64,000 bases of DNA from Klenkia brasiliensis (GTDB taxonomy: Bacteria > Actinomycetota > Actinomycetes > Mycobacteriales > Geodermatophilaceae), in NCBI RefSeq assembly GCF_900100695.1, contig NZ_FNCF01000005.1:124001-188000 (forward strand). The letters are read 5' to 3'. This document shows, piece by piece, positions 27,079 to 36,318 of this stretch. Each line of letters opens with the position of its first letter. Position 1 is the first letter of the stretch. The position numbers and the translations under genes were made by a program. The notes under the pieces were generated by a model. That model was not told the DNA's origin and did no database searches. It saw nothing but the letters and a program-made list of their open reading frames with translations.

Positions 27079-27578
27079 GCCTCGAGCACGGCGCGCAGCC
27101 GCTGCAGGCTCTCGGCCAGGTTGCGGCGCTGGAAGTCCGCGAAGGGCCCGCGGGTGGCCACCGCGTCGAACACCCGGGCGACGGCGTCGGGCATGGTCCG
27201 CTCGTCGGTCCAGGTCTGGGTGACCCGCGTGCCGGCGCCCCCGCCGGGCAGCTCGACGGGCTCGAGCCGGTGCTCCCACGAGGCGATCCGGGCCCGCAGC
27301 CGGCGGCGGGCGCCGCCGATGGCGCGCACCCGGAACGCGAAGCGCGCGCCGGGGTCGGCCGCGGTGACCACGCACTCGGTGACCCAGCGGACGCCGCGGC
27401 GCTCGTTCAGGCCGGTGAACACCGCGCCCACCGGGAGGGGACCGGGGCGGTCGGTGCGGGCGCCGCGGTTCTCCGGGCTCCAGCCCGGTGTCCGGGTGGG
27501 GTCGGCGACCAGTGCGTAGACCGCCGCCGGCGGGACCGCCACGACGACGGAGTCGGTGACGGTGCGCTGTCGTGCCAT
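27075..27578 (-). CDS. SRPBCC (START-like) family protein
   Basis: Lipid or polyketide-binding helix-grip protein of 167 residues. The family pattern is visible from VVVAVPPAAVYALVADPTRT through the strand block WVTECVVTAADPG, a TRVTQTWTDER segment and a C-terminal long helix (FADFQRRNLAESLQRLRAVL). Ligand unknown. It is coupled to the downstream MFS gene by a 4-bp overlap, so a shared hydrophobic substrate is possible. The tRNA terminator lies just upstream, isolating it from tRNA transcription. Confidence 0.78.
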   Translation of the reverse strand: MARQRTVTDSVVVAVPPAAVYALVADPTRTPGWSPENRGARTDRPGPLPVGAVFTGLNERRGVRWVTECVVTAADPGARFAFRVRAIGGARRRLRARIASWEHRLEPVELPGGGAGTRVTQTWTDERTMPDAVARVFDAVATRGPFADFQRRNLAESLQRLRAVLEA

Positions 27579-27613
27579 GGAGGACCCCCGTCGCCCGGTG
27601 CTGGACGCACGAC

Positions 27614-27640
27614 GGGCCGGATCCGTGGAGGATCCGGCCC
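27614..27640 (-). terminator. Terminator of tRNA-Arg
   Basis: Perfect 11-bp stem (GGATCCGGCCC pairing with GGGCCGGATCC) with a 5-base loop, beginning 10 bases beyond the tRNA 3' end on the minus strand. Confidence 0.8.
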
Positions 27641-27650
27641 GGTCGGTGCG

Positions 27651-27722
27651 TGCCCCCGGCAGGATTCGAACCTGCGCCCCTGCCTCCGGAGGGCAGTGCT
27701 CTATCCCCTGAGCTACGGGGGC
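27651..27722 (-). tRNA. tRNA-Arg (anticodon CCG)
   Basis: The minus strand folds as a canonical tRNA: acceptor GCCCCCG pairing with CGGGGGC, D-arm GCTC/GAGC, anticodon stem CTGCC/GGCAG around loop CTCCGGA (anticodon CCG), and T-arm GCAGG-TTCGAAT-CCTGC. Discriminator base A. CCA is not encoded. The gene reads CGG codons, abundant in this GC-rich genome. I see no attachment-site repeat or integrase next to it. Confidence 0.95.
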
Positions 27723-27760
27723 TCGTGTGGTGGGGAAGCGAGCAGAACGCTAGCAGCCGC

Positions 27761-28447
27761 TCACGGCGCCGGGAGCGGGGACCCCCCGCGGGCGGCGAGC
27801 ATGCTCGCCATGGTCGTGGTCTCCGCGGTCTGGGTGGCCACGATGGAGCCCGCCAGCCCCCGGACGACGGCCTCGGAGGCGTGCGCCTGCCCGTACTGGG
27901 CCATCTCCAGCCCGCCCTGGTGGTGCCGGATCATCAGCTGCAGGAACAGCACGTCGAAGTCGTTGCCCGTCGCCGCCCGCAGCGCGGTCAGCTCGTCGTC
28001 GGTGGCCATGCCCGGCATGAGCCCGTCCGAGGAGTGGTCGTGCATGGACGACCCCATCCAGGACATGTCGTTCGGGCCGGTGATCGGCAGGCCCCACAGG
28101 GTCAGCCAGCCCTGCATCCGCCCGACCTGGTTGAGCTGGGTCTGGGAGATGTCGAAGGCCAGCGACAGCACCTCGGGGTCGGTGGTGCGCCCGGGCGCCA
28201 GGTTGGCCATCTCCACGGCCTGCAGGTGGTGGTGGGACATGTCCAGGGAGAACCCGGCGTCCACCGAGTCCGCCGCCGGGGTGTCGGTGCGCCCGATGCC
28301 CAGGGCGACCGCCAGCCCGCCGCCGATGACCAGCAGGCCGGCCGCGATCACCGCGACGAGCACGGCGGCCAGCCGGCGCCGGGGCCGCGGGGCGGGCGCC
28401 TGGTCGGCCAGCTCGCCGGCCGGCCGGTCGGTCAGGGTGGAGGACAT
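27761..28447 (-). CDS. DUF305 membrane-anchored protein
   Basis: Protein of 228 residues with an Arg-rich N-terminus, one transmembrane helix near residues 26-52 and an external DUF305 domain. Two duplicated metal-type motifs are visible: MSHHHLQAVEMA near residue 70 and MIRHHQGGLEMAQYG near 170, with a Met/His-rich stretch between (MSWMGSSMHDHSSDGLMPGM). The family has a ferritin-like helical fold, often tied to copper or other metals; that role is inferred from the His/Met content. The gene lies directly after DUF3105 on the same strand. ATG 28447 follows GAGGTG. Confidence 0.85.
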   Translation of the reverse strand: MSSTLTDRPAGELADQAPAPRPRRRLAAVLVAVIAAGLLVIGGGLAVALGIGRTDTPAADSVDAGFSLDMSHHHLQAVEMANLAPGRTTDPEVLSLAFDISQTQLNQVGRMQGWLTLWGLPITGPNDMSWMGSSMHDHSSDGLMPGMATDDELTALRAATGNDFDVLFLQLMIRHHQGGLEMAQYGQAHASEAVVRGLAGSIVATQTAETTTMASMLAARGGSPLPAP

Positions 28448-28513
28448 CTCGATCACCTCGGTCAGGCCGGGCACGGGGCCCGGCCCGGGTCAGGGGCCGC
28501 CGTCAGGGGGCCG

Positions 28514-29455
28514 TCAGGGGGCCGTCGTGGCGGTGGGCTCGGCGGTGGGCTCGGTCGAGGCCGTCGAGGGCGCGGCCGAGTCGGTGGTGGGGGCGTCGCT
28601 GTTCCCGATCGGCTCGCTGCTGGCGTCGGCGGGTAGGGGGTTGGCGGCGAAGTCCGGGTTCTGGCAGCTGGCGCCGACCTCGGGGTAGAGGGAGGTGCCG
28701 TCCTCGTCGGTGCCGTAGGTGAAGAAGTCCACGTACTGCTGGATGCGGGGGTCGTCGACGGAGTCCACGCCCAGCCGGTGGTTCCAGGACTCCAGGCTGA
28801 TCGGGGTGCCCAGGTCCGAGGAGGACAGGCCCGCGTAGGGGGACAGCATCAGGCCGGAGTTGCCCTGCACGATGTCGGCCAGCGTCGAGATGTCGTCCTG
28901 GCTGAGCACGTCGGGGTCGTAGGTGATCCACACGGCGCCGTGCTCGAGGGAGTGCACGGCGTTCTCGTGCCGGATGTCGATGTCGTAGACGGTGCCGGTG
29001 CAGTCGGCCCAGAACGGGTCGTGCGGGCCGCCGACCGGCGGGTTCTCCTCGTAGGAGACGTTCTCGGTCACGTGCTGCTGGCCGGCGGCGTAGTCGAAGG
29101 CCTGCACGCCCTGGATCTGGTCGGCGGCGGTGATCCGGTTCTCGTTGCTCTTGTCCACCGCGTAGACGGCGTAGCCGATGACCGCGCCGGCGAAGACGAC
29201 GACGGCGACGGCGGCGGCGATGAGGCCCCACGGCTTGGGCTTGGCGACGGCGGCCTGCTGCGGCCGGGTGCGCCCGCCCTGGCCCGACGCGCCTCGTCCC
29301 TTCCCGCCGGGGCGGGAGCCGGTGCCGCGGGCGGACGCGCCCTTGCCCAGCCCCGAGCCGGTGGCCTGCCGGCCACCGGCGCCCTTGCCGGGCGTGCGCC
29401 GGGCCGGGGCGTCCTTCTTCGCGGCGGCGTCGTCGGGCGTGCGGTCCTCGGGCAA
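28514..29455 (-). CDS. DUF3105 membrane-anchored protein
   Basis: Protein of 313 residues: a Gly/Arg/Lys-rich cytosolic segment (1-73), one transmembrane helix (about 76-100), an external DUF3105 domain with [20 protein letters not shown] and [20 protein letters not shown], and a Thr/Ser/Pro-rich tail of about 40 residues. The conserved His and Cys residues may bind metal; function is unknown. DUF3105 and DUF305 genes commonly occur together in actinobacteria. The start is divergent from argS across 194 bases that hold the argS promoter. Confidence 0.85.
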   Translation of the reverse strand: MPEDRTPDDAAAKKDAPARRTPGKGAGGRQATGSGLGKGASARGTGSRPGGKGRGASGQGGRTRPQQAAVAKPKPWGLIAAAVAVVVFAGAVIGYAVYAVDKSNENRITAADQIQGVQAFDYAAGQQHVTENVSYEENPPVGGPHDPFWADCTGTVYDIDIRHENAVHSLEHGAVWITYDPDVLSQDDISTLADIVQGNSGLMLSPYAGLSSSDLGTPISLESWNHRLGVDSVDDPRIQQYVDFFTYGTDEDGTSLYPEVGASCQNPDFAANPLPADASSEPIGNSDAPTTDSAAPSTASTEPTAEPTATTAP

Positions 29456-29637
29456 GGCCTCTCCAGGTGGGTCGTGGGTCCGGCGCGTCCGCGCCCGGTC
29501 ACCGGTGGGACGGCCCAGCGGGAGCCCGTCCGGCGCGCGAGTCTAGGTGCCGCACCTGTGCGGGACCGGGACGTGAGGACCCCCACAGGGGCCCCGGGGT
29601 GTGCAACGTCGCGGGGAAGTCGCTGGTTCCGGCCACC

Positions 29638-29643
29638 TACGAT
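29638..29643 (+). promoter_or_regulatory. -10 box TACGAT, leaderless argS operon
   Basis: TACGAT ends 6 bases before GTG 29650 with no ribosome-binding site between. It would drive the whole argS-lysA-hom-thrC-thrB run. Confidence 0.55.
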
Positions 29644-29649
29644 CACCAG

Positions 29650-31311
29650 GTGACACCCGAGCAGCTCAGTGCCCTCGTCCGTGCCGTCGTCGGCGGGGCC
29701 GTCGAGCGCGGGGCCCTGTCCGTCGACGTCCCCGCCGACGTCGTCGTGGAGCGCCCGCGCAACCCCGAGCACGGCGACTACGCGACCACCGTGGCCCTGA
29801 AGCTGGCCAAGCAGGCCGGCCGCCCGCCGCGCGAGGTGGCCGAGGTGCTGGCCGCCGACCTGCGCGAGCAGCCGGGGATCGCCCGGGTCGACGTCGCCGG
29901 CCCCGGCTTCCTCAACATCACCTTCGCGCAGGGCGCCCTGGGCCGCATCGCCGTCGACGCGGTGACGGCGGGGGAGGCCTACGGCCGCACCGACGCCCTG
30001 GCCGGCCAGCGGGTGAACCTCGAGTTCGTGTCGGCCAACCCGACCGGCCCGGTGCACATCGGCGGCACCCGGTGGGCCGCGGTCGGCGACGCGCTGGGCC
30101 GGCTGCTCACCGCCAGCGGCGCCGACGTCAGCCGCGAGTACTACTTCAACGACGCCGGCTCCCAGATCGACCGGTTCGCGCGCAGCCTGGTCGCGGCCGC
30201 GCACGGCCGGCCCGCGCCCGAGGACGGCTACGCCGGTGACTACATCGGGGAGATCGCCGGGCAGGTCGTGGCCGCGGAGCCCGGGGTGACCGAGCTGCCC
30301 GCCGCCGAGGAGCAGGAGCGCTTCCGGGTGCGCGGCGTCGAGCTCATGTTCGCCGAGATCAAGGCCTCGCTGGCCGAGTTCGGCGTCGTCTTCGACACCT
30401 ACTTCTCCGAGGCCACGCTGCACGCCTCCGGTGCGCTGGAGAAGGTGATCGGCACGCTGCGCGAGCGCGGCCACGTCTACGAGGCCGACGGCGCCACCTG
30501 GCTGCGCACCACCGAGTTCGGCGACGACAAGGACCGGCCGCTGGTCAAGAGCGACGGCGACTACACCTACTTCGCCGCCGACTGCGCCTACTACCAGGAC
30601 AAGCGGGACCGGGGTTTCGACCGGGTCGTGATCATGCTGGGTGCCGACCACGCCGGCTACGTCGGCCGGTACAAGGCGCTGGTGGCGGCGCTGGGCGACG
30701 ACCCGGCGCAGAACCTGGAGATCCTGCTCGGCCAGCTGGTCAACCTGGTCCGCGACGGCCAGCCGCTGCGGATGAGCAAGCGGGCCGGCACGGTCATCAC
30801 GCTGGCCGACCTGGTCGAGGCCGTCGGCGCCGACGCCGCCCGGTACGCCCTGGCCCGGGCCTCGGTGGACCAGCAGATCGACCTGGACCTGGACCTGTGG
30901 AGCACGCAGGCCAGCGACAACCCGGTCTTCTACGTGCAGTACGCGCACGCCCGGATCTGCTCGCTGCTGCGCGGCGCCGCCGACCTCGGCATCGACCTGG
31001 GCACCGCCGACACCGTGGACGCCGCCCAGCTGGCCCACCCGCGCGAGGTCGACCTGCTGCGCGCGATCGCGGAGTTCCCCCGGGTGGTCACCGCCGCCGC
31101 CGAGCTGCGCGCCCCGCACCGGGTGGCCCGCTACCTGGAGGAGCTGGCCGGCACCTACCACCGCTTCTACGACGCCTGCCGGGTGCTGCCCCGCGGCGAC
31201 GAGGAGGCCACGGCCACCACGGTCGCCCGGCTGTGGCTGTGCTCGGCCACCCGCACGGTGCTGCGCAACGGCCTGGCCGTGCTCGGCGTGCACGCCCCGG
31301 AGCGGATGTGA
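29650..31311 (+). CDS. argS: Arginine-tRNA ligase
   Basis: Class I aminoacyl-tRNA synthetase of 553 residues. The Arg-specific N-terminal domain (about 1-100) is followed by the HIGH-type motif [17 protein letters not shown] near residue 125, the KMSKS-type motif LRMSKRAGT near 375, and a C-terminal anticodon-binding domain (DALRF type) ending in [17 protein letters not shown] 29650 sits just after a -10 box. The operon with lysA, hom, thrC and thrB is the known actinobacterial arrangement. Confidence 0.96.
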   Translation: MTPEQLSALVRAVVGGAVERGALSVDVPADVVVERPRNPEHGDYATTVALKLAKQAGRPPREVAEVLAADLREQPGIARVDVAGPGFLNITFAQGALGRIAVDAVTAGEAYGRTDALAGQRVNLEFVSANPTGPVHIGGTRWAAVGDALGRLLTASGADVSREYYFNDAGSQIDRFARSLVAAAHGRPAPEDGYAGDYIGEIAGQVVAAEPGVTELPAAEEQERFRVRGVELMFAEIKASLAEFGVVFDTYFSEATLHASGALEKVIGTLRERGHVYEADGATWLRTTEFGDDKDRPLVKSDGDYTYFAADCAYYQDKRDRGFDRVVIMLGADHAGYVGRYKALVAALGDDPAQNLEILLGQLVNLVRDGQPLRMSKRAGTVITLADLVEAVGADAARYALARASVDQQIDLDLDLWSTQASDNPVFYVQYAHARICSLLRGAADLGIDLGTADTVDAAQLAHPREVDLLRAIAEFPRVVTAAAELRAPHRVARYLEELAGTYHRFYDACRVLPRGDEEATATTVARLWLCSATRTVLRNGLAVLGVHAPERM

Positions 31312-32789
31312 GGGCGCACCCGGCGGGGCCGCTGCACGGGAACATCACCCCGCCCTCGGCCGCCGGCGCGCCCCCGGCCTCCCTCGGCCACCTCGACGCG
31401 GCGGTCTGGCCCCGCGGGGCGGCCCGGGTCGACGGCGAGCTGCACCTGGCCGGCCGGCCGGTGACCGAGCTGGCCCGCGAGCACGGCACGCCGCTGTTCG
31501 TCCTCGACGAGGCCGACTTCCGCGGCCGAGCCGCGGACTTCCGCGAGGGCTTCGCCGGCGCCGACGTGCACTACGCCTCCAAGGCGTTCCTGTGCGGTCA
31601 GGTCGCCCGCTGGGTCGCCGAGGACGGGCTGCACCTGGACGTCTGCAGCGGCAACGAGCTCTCGGTCGCGCTGGCCGCCGGGTTCCCGGCCGACCGGATC
31701 GCGCTGCACGGCAACAACAAGTCCCTCGTGGAGCTGGCCCTGGCCGTCGACGCGGGCGTGGGCCACGTGGTGCTGGACAGCTTCGACGAGGTCGACCGGC
31801 TGGTCCCGCTGGCCGCCGCCCGGGTGGCCGCCGGGGGAGCACCGGTGTCGGTGCTGGTGCGCACCACGGTGGGCATCGAGGCGCACACCCACGAGTTCAT
31901 CGCCACCGCGCACGAGGACCAGAAGTTCGGGTTCTCCCTCGCCACCGGGGACGCCCTGACCGCCGCCGTCCGGGTCATCCGGGAGCCCGCGCTCGAGCTG
32001 GCCGGGCTGCACAGCCACATCGGCTCGCAGATCTTCGACACCCAGGGCTTCGAGGCCGCCGCGCACCGCGTCGTCGGGCTGATGGCCCAGGTCGAGCAGG
32101 CCACCGGCGTGGTGCTGGGCCAGCTCAACCTGGGCGGTGGCTTCGGCATCGCCTACCTCGCCGACGACGACCCGGTCGCCCCGGCCGACGTCGCAGCGCG
32201 GATGCGCGCGGTGGTCGCCGCCGAGTGCGCGGCGCTGGGCCTGCCGGTGCCCCGGCTGGCCGTCGAGCCCGGCCGCGCGATCGCCGGCCCGGGCACGGTG
32301 ACGCTGTACGAGATCGGCACCATCAAGCCGGTCCGGCTGGGTGCCTCCGGTGCCCCGGGGACGCCGGGTGTGCGCAACTACGTCTCGGTCGACGGCGGGA
32401 TGAGCGACAACATCCGCACCGCCCTCTACGACGCCGCCTACACCTGCGTGCTGGCCAACCGGGTCTCCGAGGCCCCGCCGGCGCTGTGCCGGGTGGTGGG
32501 CAAGCACTGCGAGAGCGGCGACGTGCTGGTGCGCGACCTGTGGCTGCCCTCGGACGTCGTCCCCGGTGACCTGCTCGCCGTGGCCGCCACCGGGGCCTAC
32601 TGCTGGTCGATGGCCTCGAACTACAACTACCTGCTCAAGCCGCCGGTGGTCGCCGTGCGGGACGGGGTGTCCACCGAGGTGGTGCGGCGTCAGACACTGT
32701 CCGACGTGTTCGCCCTCGACGCCGTCCTCGCCGACGTCCCCGCGCCCGCCGTCCCGCCGTCGCAGCCCTCCGTGGGGGTGGCGTCGTGA
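31308..32789 (+). CDS. lysA: Diaminopimelate decarboxylase
   Basis: Last step of lysine synthesis: meso-diaminopimelate to lysine with PLP. The 493-residue protein has an alanine-racemase-like barrel with PLP lysine in [18 protein letters not shown], the phosphate-binding LGGGFGI, and EPGRAI. The second domain carries CESGDVL and [13 protein letters not shown], the active-site residues from the partner subunit of the dimer. GTG 31308 overlaps the argS stop by 4 bp. The N-terminal about 30 residues are Pro/Ala-rich, as in other actinobacterial LysA. Confidence 0.96.
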   Translation: MRAHPAGPLHGNITPPSAAGAPPASLGHLDAAVWPRGAARVDGELHLAGRPVTELAREHGTPLFVLDEADFRGRAADFREGFAGADVHYASKAFLCGQVARWVAEDGLHLDVCSGNELSVALAAGFPADRIALHGNNKSLVELALAVDAGVGHVVLDSFDEVDRLVPLAAARVAAGGAPVSVLVRTTVGIEAHTHEFIATAHEDQKFGFSLATGDALTAAVRVIREPALELAGLHSHIGSQIFDTQGFEAAAHRVVGLMAQVEQATGVVLGQLNLGGGFGIAYLADDDPVAPADVAARMRAVVAAECAALGLPVPRLAVEPGRAIAGPGTVTLYEIGTIKPVRLGASGAPGTPGVRNYVSVDGGMSDNIRTALYDAAYTCVLANRVSEAPPALCRVVGKHCESGDVLVRDLWLPSDVVPGDLLAVAATGAYCWSMASNYNYLLKPPVVAVRDGVSTEVVRRQTLSDVFALDAVLADVPAPAVPPSQPSVGVAS

Positions 32790-34081
32790 GCGGCGCGCCG
32801 CTGCGGGTCGCGCTGCTGGGCTGCGGCACCGTCGGCTCGGCGGTGCTGCGGCTGCTGGCGGAGCAGGCCGGGGACATCACCGCCCGCGTCGGGCGGCCGG
32901 TCGAGGTGGCCGGGGTTGCCGTCCGCCGGCCCGACCGGCACCCCGGCGTGCCCGCCGAGCTGCTCACCACCGACGCGCACGCGCTGGTCACCCGCGACGA
33001 CGTCGACCTGGTCGTCGAGGTCATCGGCGGCATCGACCCGGCCCGCGAGCTGATGCTCGCGGCGTTCTCGGCCGGCAAGAGCGTGGTCAGCGCCAACAAG
33101 GCGCTGCTGGCCGACGACGGGGTCGCGCTGCACGCCGCGGCCGCCGAGGCAGGCGTGGACCTGTACTACGAGGCCGCCGTCGCCGGGGCCATCCCGCTGC
33201 TGCGCCCGCTGCGCGAGTCGCTGGCCGGTGACCAGCTGACCCGGGTGGTCGGCATCGTCAACGGGACGACGAACTACATCCTGTCCCGGATGGCCGAGAC
33301 CGGCGCCGGGTTCGCCGAGGCCCTGGCCGAGGCCACCGAGCTGGGCTACGCCGAGGCCGACCCCACCGCCGACGTCGACGGCTTCGACGCCGCCGCCAAG
33401 GCCGCCATCCTGGCCTCGCTGGCCTTCCACACCCCGGTGACCGCCGCCGACGTGCACCGCGAGGGCATCGCCGCGGTCAGCGCCACCGACGTCGCCCGGG
33501 CCGCCGAGATCGGCTGCACCGTCAAGCTGCTGGCGATCTGCGAGAAGGTCGAGGGGGAGCGCGGTGCCTCCGTCGCCGTCCGGGTGCACCCGGCGATGAT
33601 CCCGACCTCGCACCCCCTGGCCTCGGTCGGCGGGGCGTTCAACGCGGTCTTCGTCGAGGCCGAGGCCGCCGGCCAGCTGATGTTCTACGGCCAGGGCGCC
33701 GGTGGCGAGCCCACCGCCTCCGCGGTGCTCGGCGACCTGGTCGCGGTGGCCCGCAACCGGGTGGCCGGGGTCGCCGGGCCGGGGACGACGGCCTACGCCG
33801 GGCTGCCGGTCGCGCCGATGGCGGATACCCCGACGCGGTACCACGTCAGCCTCGACGTGGCCGACGTCCCGGGCGTGCTGGCCCAGGTCGCGCAGGAGTT
33901 CGCCGCGCACGACGTGAGCATCTCCACCGTCCGCCAGGACGGCGCCGGCGAGGCCGCGACCCTGGTGATCGTCACCCACCGTGCCCCCGACTCCGCCCTG
34001 TCTGCCACGATCTCCCGGCTGCGCGAGATGCCGGCCGTCCGGGCCGTGACCAGCGTGCTGCGCGTGGAGGGACTGGCATGA
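32786..34081 (+). CDS. hom: Homoserine dehydrogenase
   Basis: NAD(P)H-dependent reduction of aspartate semialdehyde to homoserine, the branch point to threonine and methionine. Of 431 residues, the N-terminal Rossmann domain has [15 protein letters not shown], the catalytic region has [14 protein letters not shown] and [20 protein letters not shown], and a C-terminal ACT domain (about 350-425, [20 protein letters not shown]) suggests threonine feedback control. GTG 32786 overlaps lysA by 4 bp. Confidence 0.96.
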   Translation: MSGAPLRVALLGCGTVGSAVLRLLAEQAGDITARVGRPVEVAGVAVRRPDRHPGVPAELLTTDAHALVTRDDVDLVVEVIGGIDPARELMLAAFSAGKSVVSANKALLADDGVALHAAAAEAGVDLYYEAAVAGAIPLLRPLRESLAGDQLTRVVGIVNGTTNYILSRMAETGAGFAEALAEATELGYAEADPTADVDGFDAAAKAAILASLAFHTPVTAADVHREGIAAVSATDVARAAEIGCTVKLLAICEKVEGERGASVAVRVHPAMIPTSHPLASVGGAFNAVFVEAEAAGQLMFYGQGAGGEPTASAVLGDLVAVARNRVAGVAGPGTTAYAGLPVAPMADTPTRYHVSLDVADVPGVLAQVAQEFAAHDVSISTVRQDGAGEAATLVIVTHRAPDSALSATISRLREMPAVRAVTSVLRVEGLA

Positions 34082-35142
34082 CCGCCGCTTCGCCGTTCTG
34101 GCCGGGGCTGATCGAGGCCTACCGTGACCGGCTGCCGGTCACCGCGTCCACCCCGGTGGTGACGCTGCAGGAGGGCGCCACCCCGCTGGTGCCCGCCCCC
34201 GAGCTGTCCCGCCGCACCGGGTGCGACGTGTACCTGAAGGTCGAGGGCGCCAACCCGACGGGGTCGTTCAAGGACCGCGGCATGACGATGGCCATCACCA
34301 AGGCCGTCGAGGAGGGTGCCCAGGCGGTCATCTGCGCCTCCACGGGCAACACCTCGGCCAGCGCCGCGGCCTACGCCGCCCGCGCCGGCCTGGTCTGCGC
34401 CGTCCTCGTCCCGCAGGGCAAGATCGCCACCGGCAAGCTCGCCCAGGCGCTGGTGCACGGCGCCAAGCTGCTGCAGGTGCAGGGCAACTTCGACGACTGC
34501 CTGGCGCTGGCGTCGAAACTGGCCATCGACTACCCGGTCAGCCTCGTCAACAGCGTCAACCAGTTCCGCATCGAGGGCCAGAAGACGGCGTCCTTCGAGA
34601 TCGTGGACGTGCTCGGCGACGCCCCGGACATCCACTGCCTGCCGGTCGGCAACGCCGGCAACATCACCGCCTACTGGCAGGGCTACCGCGAGTACGCCGA
34701 CGACGGCCCGGCGACCCGGCGGCCCCGCATGTTCGGGTTCCAGGCCGCCGGCGCCGCCCCCATCGTGAGCGGGTCCGTGGTCGAGAACCCCAGCACCATC
34801 GCCACCGCCATCCGGATCGGCAACCCCGCCTCCTGGACCAAGGCGCTGGCCGCCCGCGACGAGTCCGGCGGGCGCATCGACGCCGTCACCGACCGCGCGA
34901 TCCTGGCCGCCTACCGGCTGCTGGCCCGCACCGAGGCGGTCTTCGTCGAGCCCGCGTCGGCCGCCTCGGTCGCGGGCCTGCTGCAGGTCGCCGAGGCCGG
35001 GGAGCTCGAGCCCGGTCAGCGGGTGGTCTGCACGGTCACCGGCAACGGCCTCAAGGACCCGGAGTGGGCGATCTCCGGGGCACCCGCGCCGGTCACCGTC
35101 CCGGTCGACGCCGCCGCTGCCGCCGCGCAGCTGGGCCTGTGA
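34078..35142 (+). CDS. thrC: Threonine synthase
   Basis: PLP enzyme of fold type II converting O-phosphohomoserine to threonine and phosphate. The 354-residue short form has its PLP lysine in [11 protein letters not shown], the phosphate-binding [16 protein letters not shown], and [12 protein letters not shown], which holds the cofactor phosphate. No threonine attenuator is visible; the start is an ATG inside the hom stop (ATGA). Confidence 0.96.
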   Translation: MTAASPFWPGLIEAYRDRLPVTASTPVVTLQEGATPLVPAPELSRRTGCDVYLKVEGANPTGSFKDRGMTMAITKAVEEGAQAVICASTGNTSASAAAYAARAGLVCAVLVPQGKIATGKLAQALVHGAKLLQVQGNFDDCLALASKLAIDYPVSLVNSVNQFRIEGQKTASFEIVDVLGDAPDIHCLPVGNAGNITAYWQGYREYADDGPATRRPRMFGFQAAGAAPIVSGSVVENPSTIATAIRIGNPASWTKALAARDESGGRIDAVTDRAILAAYRLLARTEAVFVEPASAASVAGLLQVAEAGELEPGQRVVCTVTGNGLKDPEWAISGAPAPVTVPVDAAAAAAQLGL

Positions 35143-36065
35143 CCGGCCCCGCCCCGGTGCGCATCCGCGTACCGGCCACCAGCGCCAACCTCGGCCCGGC
35201 CTTCGACAGCGCCGGCCTCGCCCTGGCCGTCTACGACGAGGTCGAGGTCTCCGTCGCCGACGGGTACTCCGTCGAGGTCGAGGGCATCGGCGCCGCCGAC
35301 CTGCCCCGGGACGAGTCCCACCTCGTGGTGCGCGCCTTCCAGGCCGCCTGCGACGACCTGGGCTGGCTGCCCCCCGGCCTGCGGCTGCACGCCCGCAACG
35401 CCATCCCGCAGGGGCGCGGGCTGGGGTCGTCCGCCGCCGCCGTCGTCGCCGGGATCCTCGCCGCCTGGGCGCTGTGCCCGGCGGTCACCGGCATCGACGA
35501 CGAGCGCGTGCTGGCCCTCGCCGACGTCATCGAGGGCCACCCCGACAACGTCGCCGCCTGCCTGCTCGGCGGGCTGACCCTGTCGTGGTCGGACGCCGAG
35601 GGCGCCCGCGCCACCTCCCTGGCGGTCGACCCCCGGGTCACCCCCGTGGTCTGCGTGCCCGACGCGACGCTGTCCACGCACGTCGCGCGGGCGCTGCTGC
35701 CGCCGACCGTGCCGCACGGCGACGCGGCCTTCAACGCCGGCCGCGCAGCGCTGCTCGTGCACGCGCTCACCGCCGCGCCCGAGCTGCTGCTGCCGGCCAC
35801 CGAGGACCGCCTGCACCAGGACCAGCGCGGGCCGCACATGCCGGCCACCGCCGCCCTGGTCGGCGACCTGCGCGACGCCGGCCACGCCGCCGTGGTCTCC
35901 GGCGCGGGCCCCAGCGTGCTGGTGCTGGGCGCCGAGCCCGACCACGTGCCGCTGGTGCGCACCGTCGTCCCCGAGGGGTGGCAGGTGCTGGACCTGCCGG
36001 TCGAGCCGCGCGGCGCGCGCGTGCGGCACGGGGCCGTGCACGAGAACGGTGCTGTATCGTCCTGA
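35139..36065 (+). CDS. thrB: Homoserine kinase
   Basis: GHMP-family kinase of 308 residues that phosphorylates homoserine. Motif 1 is [19 protein letters not shown], the ATP-binding motif 2 is [17 protein letters not shown] (about 88-105), and motif 3 is [18 protein letters not shown] 35139 overlaps thrC by 4 bp, completing a five-gene run in which every junction is a 4-bp overlap. A 253-base gap with a new promoter follows. Confidence 0.95.
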   Translation: MTGPAPVRIRVPATSANLGPAFDSAGLALAVYDEVEVSVADGYSVEVEGIGAADLPRDESHLVVRAFQAACDDLGWLPPGLRLHARNAIPQGRGLGSSAAAVVAGILAAWALCPAVTGIDDERVLALADVIEGHPDNVAACLLGGLTLSWSDAEGARATSLAVDPRVTPVVCVPDATLSTHVARALLPPTVPHGDAAFNAGRAALLVHALTAAPELLLPATEDRLHQDQRGPHMPATAALVGDLRDAGHAAVVSGAGPSVLVLGAEPDHVPLVRTVVPEGWQVLDLPVEPRGARVRHGAVHENGAVSS

Positions 36066-36097
36066 CCTGCCTGGGACGGCACCGGGGACAGCCGGTG

Positions 36098-36127
36098 TTG
36101 TAAGGCACCGCCAGTCGTGTCTAGGCT
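36098..36127 (+). promoter_or_regulatory. rho promoter within a 253-base leader
   Basis: A -35-like TTGTAA (36098-36103) and -10 TAGGCT (36122-36127) are 18 bases apart. This would start transcription near 36134 and leave an untranslated leader of about 185 bases before rho. Long leaders that sense Rho activity are known for rho genes; I see no defined hairpin switch or leader peptide here. Nothing else is recognisable between thrB and rho. Confidence 0.5.
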
Positions 36128-36318
36128 GGCTGCACAGCCGCCCTCGGGCGAGCACCACGCGAGACGTACCCGACGCGCCGAACCGCCGTCCTCCGCCTCG
36201 CTCCCCACAGACCCACCCCTCCTCGGTCCCGCCCGGTCCTCACCCGGGCGAACCCGAGAGGTCCGGGGGTCATCTCCTGCGCCAGGAGGCGCGGGTCACC
36301 GCAGGGAAGGACCTGTAC

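Noticed and set aside
27651-27722. tRNA-Arg as an integration site
   Set aside because: No integrase, no direct repeat of the tRNA 3' end and no change in composition beside it.
32700-34140. Threonine or lysine riboswitch/attenuator in the thr genes
   Set aside because: Gene junctions overlap by 4 bp, leaving no leader; the argS start appears leaderless.
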